Shown here: piece by piece, positions 47,801 to 59,700 of the stretch | How positions within the stretch are numbered: position 1 is the stretch's first letter | How the letters are laid out: every line of letters begins with the position of its first letter | Source: Kingdonia uniflora | Lineage: Eukaryota > Streptophyta > Magnoliopsida > Ranunculales > Circaeasteraceae | Length of the DNA: 64,000 nt | Direction: 5' to 3' | Assembly (NCBI GenBank): GCA_014058105.1 | Contig: JACGCM010001242.1 | Span: forward strand, 682,001 to 746,000 | The notes under the pieces: generated by a model | Databases searched by the model: none | What the model was told of the DNA's origin: nothing | The model's input: the letters and a program-made list of their open reading frames with translations, nothing else | Position numbers and translations under genes: made by a program

Positions 47801-49014
47801 CCCTACAGCCTTAAGGATTTATCAACAACTGGGGGGTTCCTCCACCACATTGTCCTTCCCCTTGCCTTTCAGTTTTAGTTTTTTTTTTTACCGGGGGTTC
47901 CACCATCATATCTTCTATATTATCTATCTTTGGTTCTTTTTCTGGAGGACGATCGCTTCGTTTGGTCTTCTGCTTGCCTCCCCTCATCTTCACCATTTTT
48001 TCTAGCATAAACATACATGAAGATCATTGCACAGAAGAAATACAGCTCAAGCCAATAAATATGGAAATGGGGCAACATTTTATTATTTCAGAAAAAAATA
48101 TCGAAACTCACAAGTTTCGGTATAGATTTTCGATACTACACTTCATTATAAATATTTCGATAATCATATAAAGAAACTTTCAGTTTCAGAACCACTGCAA
48201 CAAAATAGCATTTGTACATCTCAATTATCCATTTGCTACTGTGAAGACTACGTATTCCCAATGGCACTAAGATATTTGCAAAGTAGACATCAATAGCAGA
48301 GTTTTGATAAATTTTTAAACCGAAACTACTATAGATATACAAATTACCTAACTAGCAAATCAAGAAAATAATTTCAGATAGTAGTTTCTAACTAACATAC
48401 ATTATGCAACTAAAAATAAACAATAAAGTTTGCGATTCAAAATACGACAATAATTACCAGTTTCCCCCCAAACTCTTATGCTTTCAAAATAGCCTAACTA
48501 AAATTTAAATGAAATCCTAGGTTTGAATCTGCCCATAACGAAACATCTCTTGCACCCAAAAATCAAATTCCATATAAGAAATTCCATATAAAAATCAAAT
48601 TCATTTCAAATATGGGAAATGGCTGATTGATTTTTATTTTAGGGTTAGATTGACCCACCCCAAATTTTGAAACACCAACAAACCCATTCCCATACAAGCG
48701 AAATTGAAATCAACATTCGGTGGAAAAATGGTGTACAAATAACTACTTATTCGCCACAAACCAAAAACCCTACGAATTCAACAAACCCAAAACTTAAGAA
48801 ACTGTATAAACACTAAGGGGGAGGAATCATACCTTGCAAGAAATCACAGCCAATGTTTGAAAGCACAAAATCGTACCGCTAAAAGAGACTGAACAAATAG
48901 ATTCGTACGAGATGACAAAGATGAATCATCTGGGAAAGGGAGAGTAAGATTAAGAGAAAGAGAGAGAATGATATAAGAATTTTAAAAATAGTTCTACTGC
49001 CAAAGGATGTGACT

Positions 49015-49146
49015 TTTCAATAGTAAAATGCCATGTCATACTCGCCACGTCATGCTTCCTTGGCCACATCATTTGCCTTGTTGGCAAGCTTTGCCAACAA
49101 CTCTCAACTAGACCTTTCATTTTGCCAAATGGAAGCATCCTCATCT
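49015..49146 (-). repeat. Right terminal inverted repeat of MULE2
   Basis: Its reverse complement contains GGAAGCATGACGTGGCGAGT and ATGACATGGCATTTTA, matching the left end at 36328. A small palindrome, TTGGCAAGCTTTGCCAA, lies at 49081-49097. A TA microsatellite follows the tip. Confidence 0.68.
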
Positions 49147-51864
49147 TAGGGTTTTATTATATATATATATACATATTATTTATGTTAAGTACCTAGTATT
49201 GTGTACCTAGTTTTGAACTGCGCATCATATCTATATACTATTAAAGGAATAGCCATGCCCCATGAGAATCAATCTTGGCTGTTAATCACACTTGTTGTGG
49301 AAAATTGAGGGTTTAGATCGTAAGGGTTATTTCGTCTGTTCTCGCAATTTATTTAATTTAAAGTTCCTGTCTATATACAAAAAAATCCCTCAGCATCTCA
49401 ATCGTAATTACTTTATAAAATGGTGGGTATAATGGAAGTCCAACCCACAACTTTTCTCCTATTCAAAATCTCAGGGGTATTTTAGAAAGTCTAAATATGA
49501 AAACAGGGATATTTTGGTAATTTTAAATTGAACATTTTTGTCAAGTATCCTAAAATACCCTATAACTTTATCTAAATTCCACAACTATCTTCTCTCCTCT
49601 TCTCCTAAAAATTCCCCAAAACCCTAGAAATCCAAAATCCACAATTACAAAGTACCAATTTTACTTCAATTCTAAAATTTAATATTTAAAACACAATGGA
49701 AGAAAGCAAAGTTAAGAGCTTGAGTGAGGGTCGACCTCCAATCCCCTTTGCGGGATTGTATAAGCAAATTTTCAGTACTTCTTGTGTTGCTGCAAGTTCG
49801 TCGATGAGGACTACACTTATTCGTCACTCATCCCTCGTAAGTCTCTATTTGTGTATGTTATCTTTGGTTTATTCCCCATGTTCAACCATATCCCTGGAAA
49901 ATATAAATGAGTATTATGGGCATGTTTTAGTATTTTTAACTAATTAGCCTCAAAACTCAATTTCTCATTATATTTTTCATAAGCTTCTTTAAATTTTGAC
50001 GGCGAAGGACAATGACGGATCTAATGGTATTCATGGAAGTATGTCGTACACTGGCTTCATGAATTTTGAGGTTTGTTCTTAACTTCTTACATATTTGTGC
50101 AATTATTATGAGGGTGCTTTACATATTCACCCAATGTTGAGTCATGTTTATACTTTACATATTCAAGTATAATATATGAATTACAATACAACTTAAAGAC
50201 ATTATAGGCTACTCAAGGATAACATTATCCCCGGCGATACACATCAAGTTAAAGTGTTGGTAGACGATAGTAGCTTATATACGAATTTATCGTACTTGTT
50301 TTGTTTTTCCTTTTTTACTTGGCATTAATTAATAAAAACTTAATTTATTTTAATATTGTTAATTGGTTTTCCAAATTTCCCTCTATCTAAAAAATTGTTT
50401 TGATTAGCATCATAATAAACATTTCTCTCCAGCAACATGGGCATCTTCTCACGGGTTAGTTCATCACATCCGTTTATAACTTTGTCCTTAGGATTTAAAT
50501 TTTGTACTTAAGATTGTAGAAGGAAGACGATAGAAAAAAAAATGGAAAAAATAATTTTTCATTGGTTCAGGAACTCATTGTTATGGCTAGCTAACTATTG
50601 TGCATCGGCCAAACCTAGCGGCCAATCTTTAGTAAACTATTTATACTGGTGGATTAAAGTAAGCTCTTTAACCATAGATCTTAACATGCTTGTAACAACA
50701 GTACGTAGTCTTTCTTTGTTTATGATTGTATATTATGTTCTTTCAGGTATAGAGGTTTTCTGAATGAAGATGATCTTGTTGTCAGATCGATAGTGGGAGC
50801 TGCTTTAGGAATAAACCAAACTTCTGCCAACCAACTCTGGTTTAATTTTCAGCCACTTTTCTTTTAGTCAATCCTGGCCACTTTTTTAGCCACAAGAGAA
50901 TATAGTGCAACCTGTAAAATTGAGAGACACGTGATTTCACTTAAGTATTTACAGGCTTAGTGTCAATTCTATTATTGTACTATAAAATGATCAGCATCAG
51001 TTGTGGCAATTTTCTAAAAAGTCTCCTTCAGTCCAGGTCTCTTGTAATTTACAGCCTTATAGTAGCTTCTGGAAGCATAGGTAAGAAATAAATGTGATGA
51101 TGCATATTCTAATTTTTGGCTGTGAAATAAACTGTCATTATTGTACTAGCTTTTTCTTCCTTGATCCACTAGCTTTTGTTAGACTCCTATCTTATACCAA
51201 TAGTAAAGTGATCCCGACCACCAGATTATTAACTCCCCTATCTCTTATGAAGGCTATTATTTCTTGAATGAAAATGTTTATATGAGCATAGAAAGTAAAA
51301 TGATATTATAGTTCGTTAATGACAGTTTTGTCGAGTGGAACCTTGTAGTGGCTCGAAAACCTGTCATTCTTATGCTGAGATTTGATATGAAGTTTTATTT
51401 CCTTACTTTATCAACATTAATTTTTAATCTTGATGAGTATTTCATATTCTGGTGTTTTTTTATTTATCAGTGTCTTTCTTGTTTGTTTGTTATAACTACA
51501 AACACGTTCACATGAGACAGTTAAGGTAGAAACTTGTTGAGTTTTCCTAATGATCATATTCAATATCTGACTTTAGTATTTTTCTTTAAGGCGACTAAAT
51601 TAGTTAAATAATGGTGTTATGCATTTACGATTTATGTCTTCATGAATTGGCGGCTGCTTTTGATAACAAAATTAGCATGAAGTACTTATTAGAGTTCATA
51701 TATATTTGGTGTGCTGTTATAATGTTTTCATTTCAATGACACTTAGAACTGTCAGTTTGACGATCGTATCTGGAGTTCTTGATTGTGATGGTGTTTCTTA
51801 GGGTTTTATTTTGGTTTCTAAATTTTAAAACTATTTTTCATTAATTATGTGTATCTGTCTGCAG
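49147..51864. other. Spacer with a Helitron-like 5' tip and unassigned open frames
   Basis: At 49230 the sequence TCTATATACTATTAAAGG, preceded by A, resembles a plant Helitron 5' end; no 3' hairpin with CTRR was found. An open frame at 49696-49842 (MEESKVKSLSEGRPPIPFAG) ends at a possible GT donor, and frames at 50542-50763 are open, but none has recognisable similarity. They could be upstream exons of the O-fucosyltransferase-like pseudogene or of a captured gene. The rest is AT-rich. Confidence 0.3.
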
Positions 51865-53480
51865 GATATTTGAGGACATCTTTGATGTGGATCATTTTGG
51901 CCATTTGAAGAACGATGTGAGAATTATTCCTGACGTCCTGAATGCTTTCTTGACAAATCAGAGTTATTCACAGGTATAAGGTCCAATAAATTCTTATGTT
52001 TTGTGGGTAAAACTTTGCTTTGATTTCTTTTACATCATCCATTTAGAAGTTCTATATATCTTTTCTTAGAAGGAGACAATCCAGTTTTACTACTATTACT
52101 TTGCAAATCTGAGATCTGAATTGGCATTCATGAAAGTCATGAACTACTATGATAGATGAATGATATGGATCCTTGTAAAGATAATATGTATTTTTTGTAT
52201 GCAGAGTATTGCAGACGCACATTAAAGATCATCCCAAAGTATGCTCCAGCACAGTTCTCTATTGATTATATGTTACCTCGGATCAAGAAGAAAAAAAGAA
52301 TGGCTTTAAAACCTTTTGTTGACCGCATAGGGTAAGTTGTGGATGTTGCAAATTTGTCTTCAGCACCTGCTTGCTGGACTAATTTAGTCTTTATTTGTGA
52401 ATAAGGATTTTCCGTTTACCTCTGTTGATTGATTTTAAATTTTCAGATATGATGATAATGCTCCACAAAGGATTAACAGGCTAAGGTACAAGAGGAGAAA
52501 GAGATAAGATAAATTCCTACTTGAGATTGAACATATAGGTGATCGGTTGGCATCAAAGATGAGAAACCACACTACAAGTTCAAATCTATACATGCACTCA
52601 ATTAATTTCGATGTTCTCAAATGCTTATCTTATTTCCTTTTAAAATTTGAGTTCCTTTGTATCAGGGTTCTTCACTTAAGATTTGAGAAAGGAATAGTAA
52701 ATTTATCAAGAGACCAGAAAGCAAAAATGGCAGAATACGGAAAGAAAAAAAGTGGTCTCAAAGGTATAAGCTGAGTGACTATGAATAATTTCATTTTTTT
52801 TATAATCAAACATTTTAAAATGATATATTGCCTTATTTTTTTATGTTAACTTGGCATTTTGTCTGCACAATGGATCCCATCTCTGGCAACTAGCACTACA
52901 AAAGCGAAAGGAAGGACGGTGTCCCCTTGAACCCGAGGAAGTTTCCGTAATCCTTATGGAAATGGGTTACCCTAAAGAAACTCAAATATATGTTGCTATT
53001 GGGCAGGTCTATGGTGGACAAAATCGAATGGCACCACTCATGAATATGTTCCATAATCTGGTAAACAAGTACTGTGAATAACATGTCCAATTAATCTAAA
53101 AAGTTCACTTTTAGAAGTTCTGGAGCAACAATATAAAAGTATAGAATTTCATTAGTTCAAGGAATGCATGATGCAACAGATAGTAAAATAAAATGTGTAT
53201 AAGTTACACTATTCCTTCAAAATTTGTGCCTCTTTTGAACTATAGCTCGATCACAAAAATATTTAACTTCCCTTTGAGACTACTTACTCTGACTTTAACT
53301 AAATGCTTATCTAATTAACTTTGGTCTTCTTGGGGATAACTATAATATATGTTACGAAGGATGAATTAACAAGCAAAGAGGAGCTAGATCATTTCATGAA
53401 GCACTAGTTTGGCAGCCGTGGACTTCTTAGCCTGCGTGAAGTCTGATGTATTTGTTATGACTCATGGTGGAAGCTAAAGG
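51865..53480 (+). pseudogene. Plant O-fucosyltransferase-like gene (former DUF246 family), decayed
   Basis: These proteins are Golgi GT-B-type glycosyltransferases. Exons are delimited by AG/GT sites: 51865-51973 (IFEDIFDVDHFGHLKNDVRI), 52205-52331 (TLKIIPKYAPAQFSIDYMLP, then MALKPFVDRIG), 52447 to about 52600 with a stop after RYKRRKR, about 52665-52770 (LHLRFEKGIVNLS, the conserved HLRFE motif), 52860-53081 (GSHLWQLALQKRKEGRCPLE, MGYPKETQIYVAIGQVYGGQ) and about 53360-53465 (SKEELDHFMKH, then VDFLACVKSDVFVMTHGG). The last exon needs a frameshift and a stop removed, and a segment after LS is missing. The N-terminal donor-binding motif is not found upstream. It is the only host-type gene in the window. 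The family's function is known only for a few members. Confidence 0.88.
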
Positions 53481-56400
53481 TTGAGACCACTCTTAACCAA
53501 AGGTATTGATTCTTTCTCGGTATCAAACTTTTATTGGAGTGTTTGTAATCTATTTTAGGGCTTATGATTTATGATAGGAAGGTATTTCTAAATCAACAAT
53601 GTCATAGCTTAATTTCATTTTCTTCTAATCATTGCTTTAACTTCTACATGATTTGCTACTTGATATTTTGGTGGATTCCTAAGTAACAGTCTAAATATTT
53701 GGTTTTTGGTTTTGGATTTTGACAAAGAAAATGAACCACGGAAATCAGTCTCTGGGACATGTTTGCAAGGTTTATAAGCCCTTTTGGTTTGTTCTTCTTA
53801 TCCTTCCTATTGTTTTCCCACTCTCTGTACATAGTTTGTAGACTAAGCATTCTCCATTTCAATATCTGTCAAAGAAATTCTAACTATAAAGGTTATTCAA
53901 ATCTTTAATGGAGGAACTAATTTTTTTTGTTTGATTTGATCTTTCTCTTTGCTTTTTACAGGCTAAATATAATGAGCTCTTACCAAAACCATCTCATACC
54001 ATTTGCTTTACGATGAAAGTATTTATCTTCTCCCTTTCTCCTCCTGTTATTTATACTATATTGATGCATCATGTTAAAACAAAATATTTACACATCTTCT
54101 TAAATCTGTTTTACGAGAGTTACTGATGCATTATGAATTCTGACGTAAAGAGCACTTTATCAATTTTTTCCTTAATCAACACCTGCTAGAATGATTATAT
54201 GATCTATTTCAAACTCGAGTGTCTACATTAAGAAAAAAACTTACAAGAATCATGAAGGGATTGCGCCATTCTTTACTTAGCAATACTCTCAATTTTGAAG
54301 GTTCTTAAATTTTTACTTCTTTAGTTATTGGACATTTCGGCATTTACTTGCGAACTGGCAAATTCAAAGCAGACTAGCATAATGAGATTCATGTACTCTT
54401 CTCAAAGCCTTTTGTTATATTTGAATCTATGATAAGAAAAATTGAGATCCATCTAGTATTTTAAAGGATAATGGGCTTTGATTTGGACTAATGACACCTG
54501 AAAAGTTATACGAATCTAAAATAATAATAAAAAGGAGGAAAATCTTTAATACCACTTTTTTCATTAATTTCTCCATGTTCTTCATAGTTTATTTGTTATT
54601 TCGTATATTACAACATGCATCTTTTGTATTGTTCAGGTTTATACACCGTTTGCATATACATAAAAATGCAGTCTCAAGTATAATTACCTTAAGATGATTT
54701 TTCCAAAGGTTTTTTCGTAGGCTTCCTATGTTTTAGCTAATTTGACAAATCTTAAGAGGTATTAACATAATTTTGCTCTTATGAAAGACCAGTTTAATGC
54801 AAAAAGGATCATCATCTAGTCAATATATTGTTTTGGCAAATCCAGTAATGATACCACTACCCTCCTGTTCCTGGGCTATTGCTTCAAAAATATCATATCA
54901 AAAGGAAAGGTAGCTTAATGGTGAGGTTCAATGGCTTGGTGCACTAACTCAAAGATTTAATTCTTCTATCTTTTATTTCTTCGTATATCATCTATGGAAT
55001 GTTAGAACCTATATCATATTTTGATGAGAAAAAATAGCAAGCAATCAGACATGTTCTCAATGACTAATGACATTGCAACTAGAAAGATATAGTTATTTCC
55101 TTTCAAAACTTCAATTTTAATTTTGGAATACAATAACTTAGTTTACATTACAGGGTAGTTTAGATTCACTAAATGTGTTTCATTATATGTAGGTGCTCTT
55201 TCATTCAGATTTACCCTCCAAAGAAGTTTTTGTTGTCTTTCCAATGAAGAAGCTATGTATCTACAATCAGGTAATCCATTTTGTCCATCTTCTTCTAGGA
55301 TCATAAGATCTTTGATAAATGGTGTCTTCTTTCTTAATTATATATAGTTAATAATTTACTTAATTGGGTCATAGGTTTCATTGGTTGATTCTTCAGTTAT
55401 GGTTTCTCAATTTAGTCTCCAAAGATGAAGTAAATAGGGCATGTTGAGGATCGATGTCAACTATATACGTGAGAAAAAGGGAAATAAAACTCTATGGAAT
55501 GAAATTTAGGGGTATGTTTTGAGTGGGAGAAGCCACTTTCTTTAAACTTTCTTTACCCTATTGTTGTTTGGCAATAGCACACTATTTAGTATTTCTGGTT
55601 AAAGTCTTCTTTTATTGCAAAATGCTTCTACCTTTGTTTAACATCATGCATTTGTACATGATATTATAGAGATGAATTTTATGCCAACCTCCAGAGCTAT
55701 TCAAAGTGGACATTTCGACATGGATTTGAAGCCAATTCAAGCTATTCAATATGGATGTCAGCATCGCAACATCTTTTTGCCAAAGAATATGGGATAGTGT
55801 CATTAAATGATAACTTTTTAATAGTTTAACTATGTTATTATCATTATGGTAACCCATGACTACTGTACTTGGACATTTTTTATTCCCATAATGGTTTACA
55901 TTTCTACTGTATGGCCATATTTTGCCAATAAAACCTATTGTAATTTATAGATTAGGTTGTGAACGCTTAATCTTCTACTTTTATTTTTTAGTTTAAAAAT
56001 TAGACTGTCTCAAAATTCTCATTGTTATTGTTGTCCTACTGCTATGAAATTTCTCTCCATTTTTTGCATTCTTTTCAAATTAATCATCACTCTATTTTTA
56101 CTCTTTTTATAAATTTTATGTAGTGAACTTGGATGGGGTTTCTAAAGTGGTATGCTTTATTCAACTTCTATAAGTACTGTGAAAGTTGTATGTTGCAAAT
56201 GATAATATTTGAGGTTTGGCCATTAAATGAAAAATCTTATAGTAGAGCCATGACGCCTAAGTAGAAGTATTAGCTAAGAATGCCCAGAGAAAACTTGAAA
56301 TGTGGAACCACATGTTGATCTAGATGACAACAAACAGAGAGAATTAAGTATTTTGTTTATGTACATTTGATTTTTCTTTGTTTTCATAGATTAGGCTTTA

Positions 56401-56764
56401 GTATTTGTGGTAATTCTTGAAAATGATTGCATTATGTGGAACTTTGTGATCGTATGATGAACTTAAAAAAATTCTATACAATATTAGTATTTCTTTATTC
56501 TTTATTCACAAGTTTATTAGCTTCATAAAAGATCTTGGACTAGAAAAAAAATTGTGTGCAGTCCATGTAGCAAATCTAAATCCATGGAAGCCATATGATA
56601 AAGTTTGATATGGACAGTTGATTAACACTCATAATAGAAGTTCTATTATAGAACACATGAAATATTATGTATTTTGTGAAACTTTTTGAAGCATTCTAAT
56701 GGCTTGAGCTACGTGGTAACATCTCCAAGTGCCTTAGTATTTTTAAGCACATCATGTATGTTAA
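53481..56764. other. AT-rich intergenic stretch without recognisable genes
   Basis: Only short open frames without similarity are present. A phrase at about 55200-55270, read SFRFTLQRSFCCLSNEEAMY, is open briefly but not assigned. No terminal repeats, arrays or RNA genes are seen. Confidence 0.35.
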
Positions 56765-57060
56765 TGGGAAAGGATATAGAGACACTCAAGTCGAAAACAC
56801 CCAAGTCTCACTCAACCACAACCACTCATCTAATAGAGATGAGTGGCTCACAAAATTTGGTGATTTCCTATAAGGGAAATGAGGTAGAAAAATGTTGGGT
56901 CCTACCTGCCCCACTCTCTTTAGCTGGCAGACATTTCACTCTCTCACTCTTAGAAATTTCAAATTCGAACAACCCATCACTCATATCACTCAATTCTCTC
57001 TCTCTCTCATATTACACACTCTTGTTTACCATTTCTGCCTTTAGAGGTAAAATTTCAATC
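56765..57060 (+). repeat. Left terminal inverted repeat of MULE3
   Basis: Matches 26000-26280 and 25510-25790 in order: the GGGAAAGGATATAGAGACA tip, AACCACTCATC, the hairpin, GATTTCCTATAAGGGAAATG, then a TC-rich tract and TTTAGAGGTAAAATTT (compare ATTAGAGGCAAAATTA in MULE1). Confidence 0.85.
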
Positions 57061-57363
57061 TCAAAAGAGAAGCAATTTTTCCATTAGAGGTAAAATTTTA
57101 TCACTCTAAAGAACTCCGACACCCTTGCTGATAGTACACTTACTCGACAGGTACTTTATGACCCTTACTCGATAGTAGTACACTTGGATGTTGTGAAATT
57201 GTTAGAAGAATGGTATTCCACCACACTTAATCCCTGTGAAATTTGTTAGAAGAATATAATTTCCTGTGCAATTTGTCTTTGATTGATTACTTGAAGGTGG
57301 GTCCCAAGAGAGTAATGCGTAAATCGGTAATTTTATTTGCATAACACTGAACTGAGACTAAAT

Positions 57364-57535
57364 AATTGTCGGATTCGACCATATTAGTAGTGCGATCCTC
57401 ACATACACTACTATAATTGTTGAATTCGACAATATTATATATGACTGTTGGGGACACACTAACTGAATTGTCGAACTCGACAATTTTACATATGAATGTT
57501 TGAGGCACAGTAACTAAATTGTTGAACTCAACAAT
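57364..57535. repeat. 52-bp palindrome array upstream of the MULE3 transposase (four copies)
   Basis: Cores start at 57364 (ATTGTCGGATTCGACCAT), 57416 (ATTGTTGAATTCGACAAT), 57467 (ATTGTCGAACTCGACAAT) and 57518 (ATTGTTGAACTCAACAAT), a period of 51-52 bp. The array ends 23 bp before the first ATG of the transposase frame. The spacer corresponds to that of the MULE1 array in reverse complement, in keeping with the opposite orientation of the elements. Confidence 0.9.
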
Positions 57536-57558
57536 ATTACTGTACAGAGTAAGCGGCG

Positions 57559-59700
57559 ATGGTGAAGACGAGGTCTCAGAGTCGTCGGGAGGCTACTTCT
57601 CGCCGTATTAAGCAGTTGTATGACAAACTGGTGTTGCGTTATTTTTGCTTAGTAAATCTAAATGGTCCACCATTGCCACCGCGTGAGGCGAGCTACAAAG
57701 AAATGGGTGAGGCTGAGGTAGCATTGTGGAGGGAGGTTGTTGTATGAAATAGCTTTTCAACAAAAAACCTTGGGAATCCAAAGAGTAGCGACGTAGCTAG
57801 CAACAGAAGATCATCTGATAAGTGTGAGTGTAAAGCAACGATGAACATAAATTGGAATGCCAAAATAGACAAATATGTTGTTACAAGTTTCATGGATATC
57901 CATAACCATAAACTCATATCTCCATAGAATCAGCATCGGATGAAGGTTAACAGATTCTTTCCTGAAGCAGCAAAAAACTTTACTGCGGCATTTGAGCTCC
58001 ACAATATTCCGGTCAACAAGATCCCAGCATTATTCTCAGATAGAAACTTTAGCAAACGGGATTGTTACAACCACAACGCCAAAGTAAATAAGGAATGTCT
58101 AGTCAGAGGAGATGCACAAACCGTATTGGAGTAGTTTAGGAAGAAACAAACTGCAGATCCGATGTTTATTTTGACATAGAATTAGATGAGGAGGACCGAG
58201 CAATTTTTTTTTTTGGATCGATAGACGTTCAAGGTGCGCATATGAGGCATTTGGAGATGTCGTCACCTTTGATACTACGTATCGGACGAATGTGTACAAG
58301 ATACCATTTTCTCCATTTGCAGGGATCAACAACCACTACCAAACAATTCAATACAAATGTGTTCTACTAAGAATTGAGCAAAAAACATATTTGTATGGTT
58401 GTTCCATACTTGACTGAAGGCAATGAACAACAAACAGCCTGCTTCAATTATCACCGATCAAGATGCAGCTATGGCCACGACTATTCCCAAGGTAAAAAGG
58501 TACTTTGACACTTGTTACTCCAGTTACAGTTGTTAACTAGAGTATATTGTAGATTTTACCTTACCAATATTGTCGAACACTTGTTACTCCAGTTACAGTT
58601 GTTAAATTGTCGAATTCGACAATATTTGCTAGCATAACTCCAATCCAATTATACTACTAAATTGTCTAATTTGACAATATCATATAATATTTATAGACGC
58701 TTTCATTCTAAGTTCTGGTTTATTTTCAAGTCTTCCCCAACACCAGATATCGATTTTTTCTGTGGCACATTATAAACAAATTTCCTAAGAAAATCTACCA
58801 TATTTATCGGGAACCATCTATATTCAAAGAATATATCAATTCGATAATGCACAATACATATGGGGTTGTAGAGTTTGAAACCAAGTGGATAGACCTAATG
58901 AATAAACATAAATTGGATGAAAACGTTTAAATGCAAGGAATCATCAATATTAGACAAAGATGGATACCGTTATGGAATAGGTCAACCTTCTTTGCAGGGA
59001 AGATCAGTACAGGACGGAGTGAGTCGACAAACAGCTTCTTTAATGGTTGGTTGCTAATAACAACTAGGATGTACAGTTTTGTGACCAAGTATGAGGCTTC
59101 CCTTTTAAAGCTATATGAGCGATAAAGTGCATAAGATTTTGCATTAGAACATAGATATCGTCAAGTTGGTCATCATCAAGCTCTACTGAAAGATGTTGTA
59201 AATATTTACACCAAAATAATGTTCCACAAACTTTAGGACCAGTTTGGCCAGGTTGTTCACTTTGTTGTAATAGAAAGACACGTAGAAGGCAACGTTCAAA
59301 AACTTAGAGTGAAGTCCCATAGTGATCGTACCGAGTCATTTGAGTTAGAAATAGACTTAGAGAAGCTAACTGGCAATTATGGATATAAGTTGTTTAAGTA
59401 TGTTAGACTCCCATGTTGTCATCTTCTGAAGGTTTTCTCAAAATACAACATTCTCAAAATACCAGAGGCTTTTATTATGGCAAGGTGGACGATTGGTACA
59501 AACAAGTTTTCAAGGTCGTATGATGAAAGTCAGCTATAAGGAGATAACTTATGATATGCCTTATGCCATAGCCACCTATCCCTTTATGCATCAAACTTAT
59601 TCGAGAAGGCCTCGAAGATGAAAGAAAGTTTTGATTTTGTGGTTTTGAAGCTAGACGAGCTTGAGTCTTACCTTCAAAACTACGATGAGTCTTTAACATA
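57559..59700 (+). pseudogene. FAR1-type MULE transposase of MULE3
   Basis: An N-terminal frame starts MVKTRSQSRREATSRRIKQL at 57559, probably exon 1. The DNA-binding domain follows (KCECKATMNINWNAKIDKY, FMDIHNHKLISP), then a well kept linker (57940-58134, FSDRNFSKRDCYNHNAKV). The DDE core has FGDVVTFDTTYRTNVYK and PASIITDQDAAMATTIPK. An intron (58491 to about 58735) sits at the same codon as in MULE1 and MULE2 and carries two palindromes. Exon 2 has FLWHIINKFPKKIYHIY, IRQRWIPLWNR and GRSESTNSFFNGWLL with the catalytic Glu. In the SWIM finger NYGYKLFKYVRLPCCHLLK the first two Cys are Tyr, while the C.H pair is kept. The C-terminus (LFEKASKMKESFDFVVLKLD) is at 59600-59700, and the zinc-knuckle region near 59870 has lost residues. 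Confidence 0.92.
58606..58678. repeat. Two palindrome copies inside the MULE3 transposase intron
   Basis: ATTGTCGAATTCGACAAT at 58606-58623 is a perfect 18-bp palindrome; ATTGTCTAATTTGACAAT at 58661-58678 follows 55 bp later. A half-site, ATTGTCGAACAC, lies at 58569. Confidence 0.88.

Larger units (their letters stand above)
42209..48014 (-). pseudogene. PMD gene of MULE2: charged N-terminus, plant mobile domain, coiled coil, C-terminal domain
   Basis: Reading down the minus strand: a basic start (MRGGKQKTKRSDRPPEKEPK, from 48014), then a 228-residue acidic segment (47545-46910; EGNENEAVEGNINEEDNLSE) ending LLAAWKYHRAKAYLDGK at a GT donor at 46909. This is the same exon end as in MULE1 (FKFHRARSIALGK). 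The mobile domain follows in pieces: MITAFAEKWHVETNSFSLP (about 46330), then AYLLYLVGQVLFPMKTGSYI and LDYSWGTAVLASLCRELG (45931-45656), YAHFPKLPGVPKTQVR (about 45630-45580), and YYVQAYYPDKVMR.FGRMQ (about 45290-45230). A coiled coil runs over 44816-43990 (LEDELKKALEEKQKLEDE). The C-terminal domain is at 42762-42209 (LCLTAEDVTIAIEGAKASIE, then ATHYQRVVCFIAPHMTLKFM), weakly matching MULE1 and MULE3. Frameshifts are common. Confidence 0.8.
36313..49146 (+). mobile_element. MULE2: second MULE family, FAR1-type transposase and PMD gene, convergent
   Basis: Terminal inverted repeats begin AGATGAG at 36313 and end CTCATCT at 49146. The inner blocks GAAGCATGATGTGGCGAGTG (36328) and TGACGTGGTATTTTA match the reverse complement of 49028-49057. 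The transposase runs on the plus strand (38531-40960) and the PMD gene on the minus strand (48014-42209). The plan equals that of MULE1 and MULE3 in reverse, but the termini, proteins and dispersed motif are clearly different, so this is a separate family. MULE2 starts about 33 bp after MULE1 ends. No clear 8-11 bp target-site duplication is seen. Confidence 0.83.

Noticed and set aside
47192..48005. Plus-strand frames of 85 and 168 residues, Ser/Phe/Leu-rich
   Set aside because: They mirror the acidic and basic N-terminus of the MULE2 PMD gene on the minus strand and look like transmembrane segments only through base composition.
49696..50763. Open frames upstream of the O-fucosyltransferase-like pseudogene as its N-terminal exons
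   Set aside because: They lack the conserved N-terminal sugar-donor motif and have no recognisable similarity, so the link is position only.
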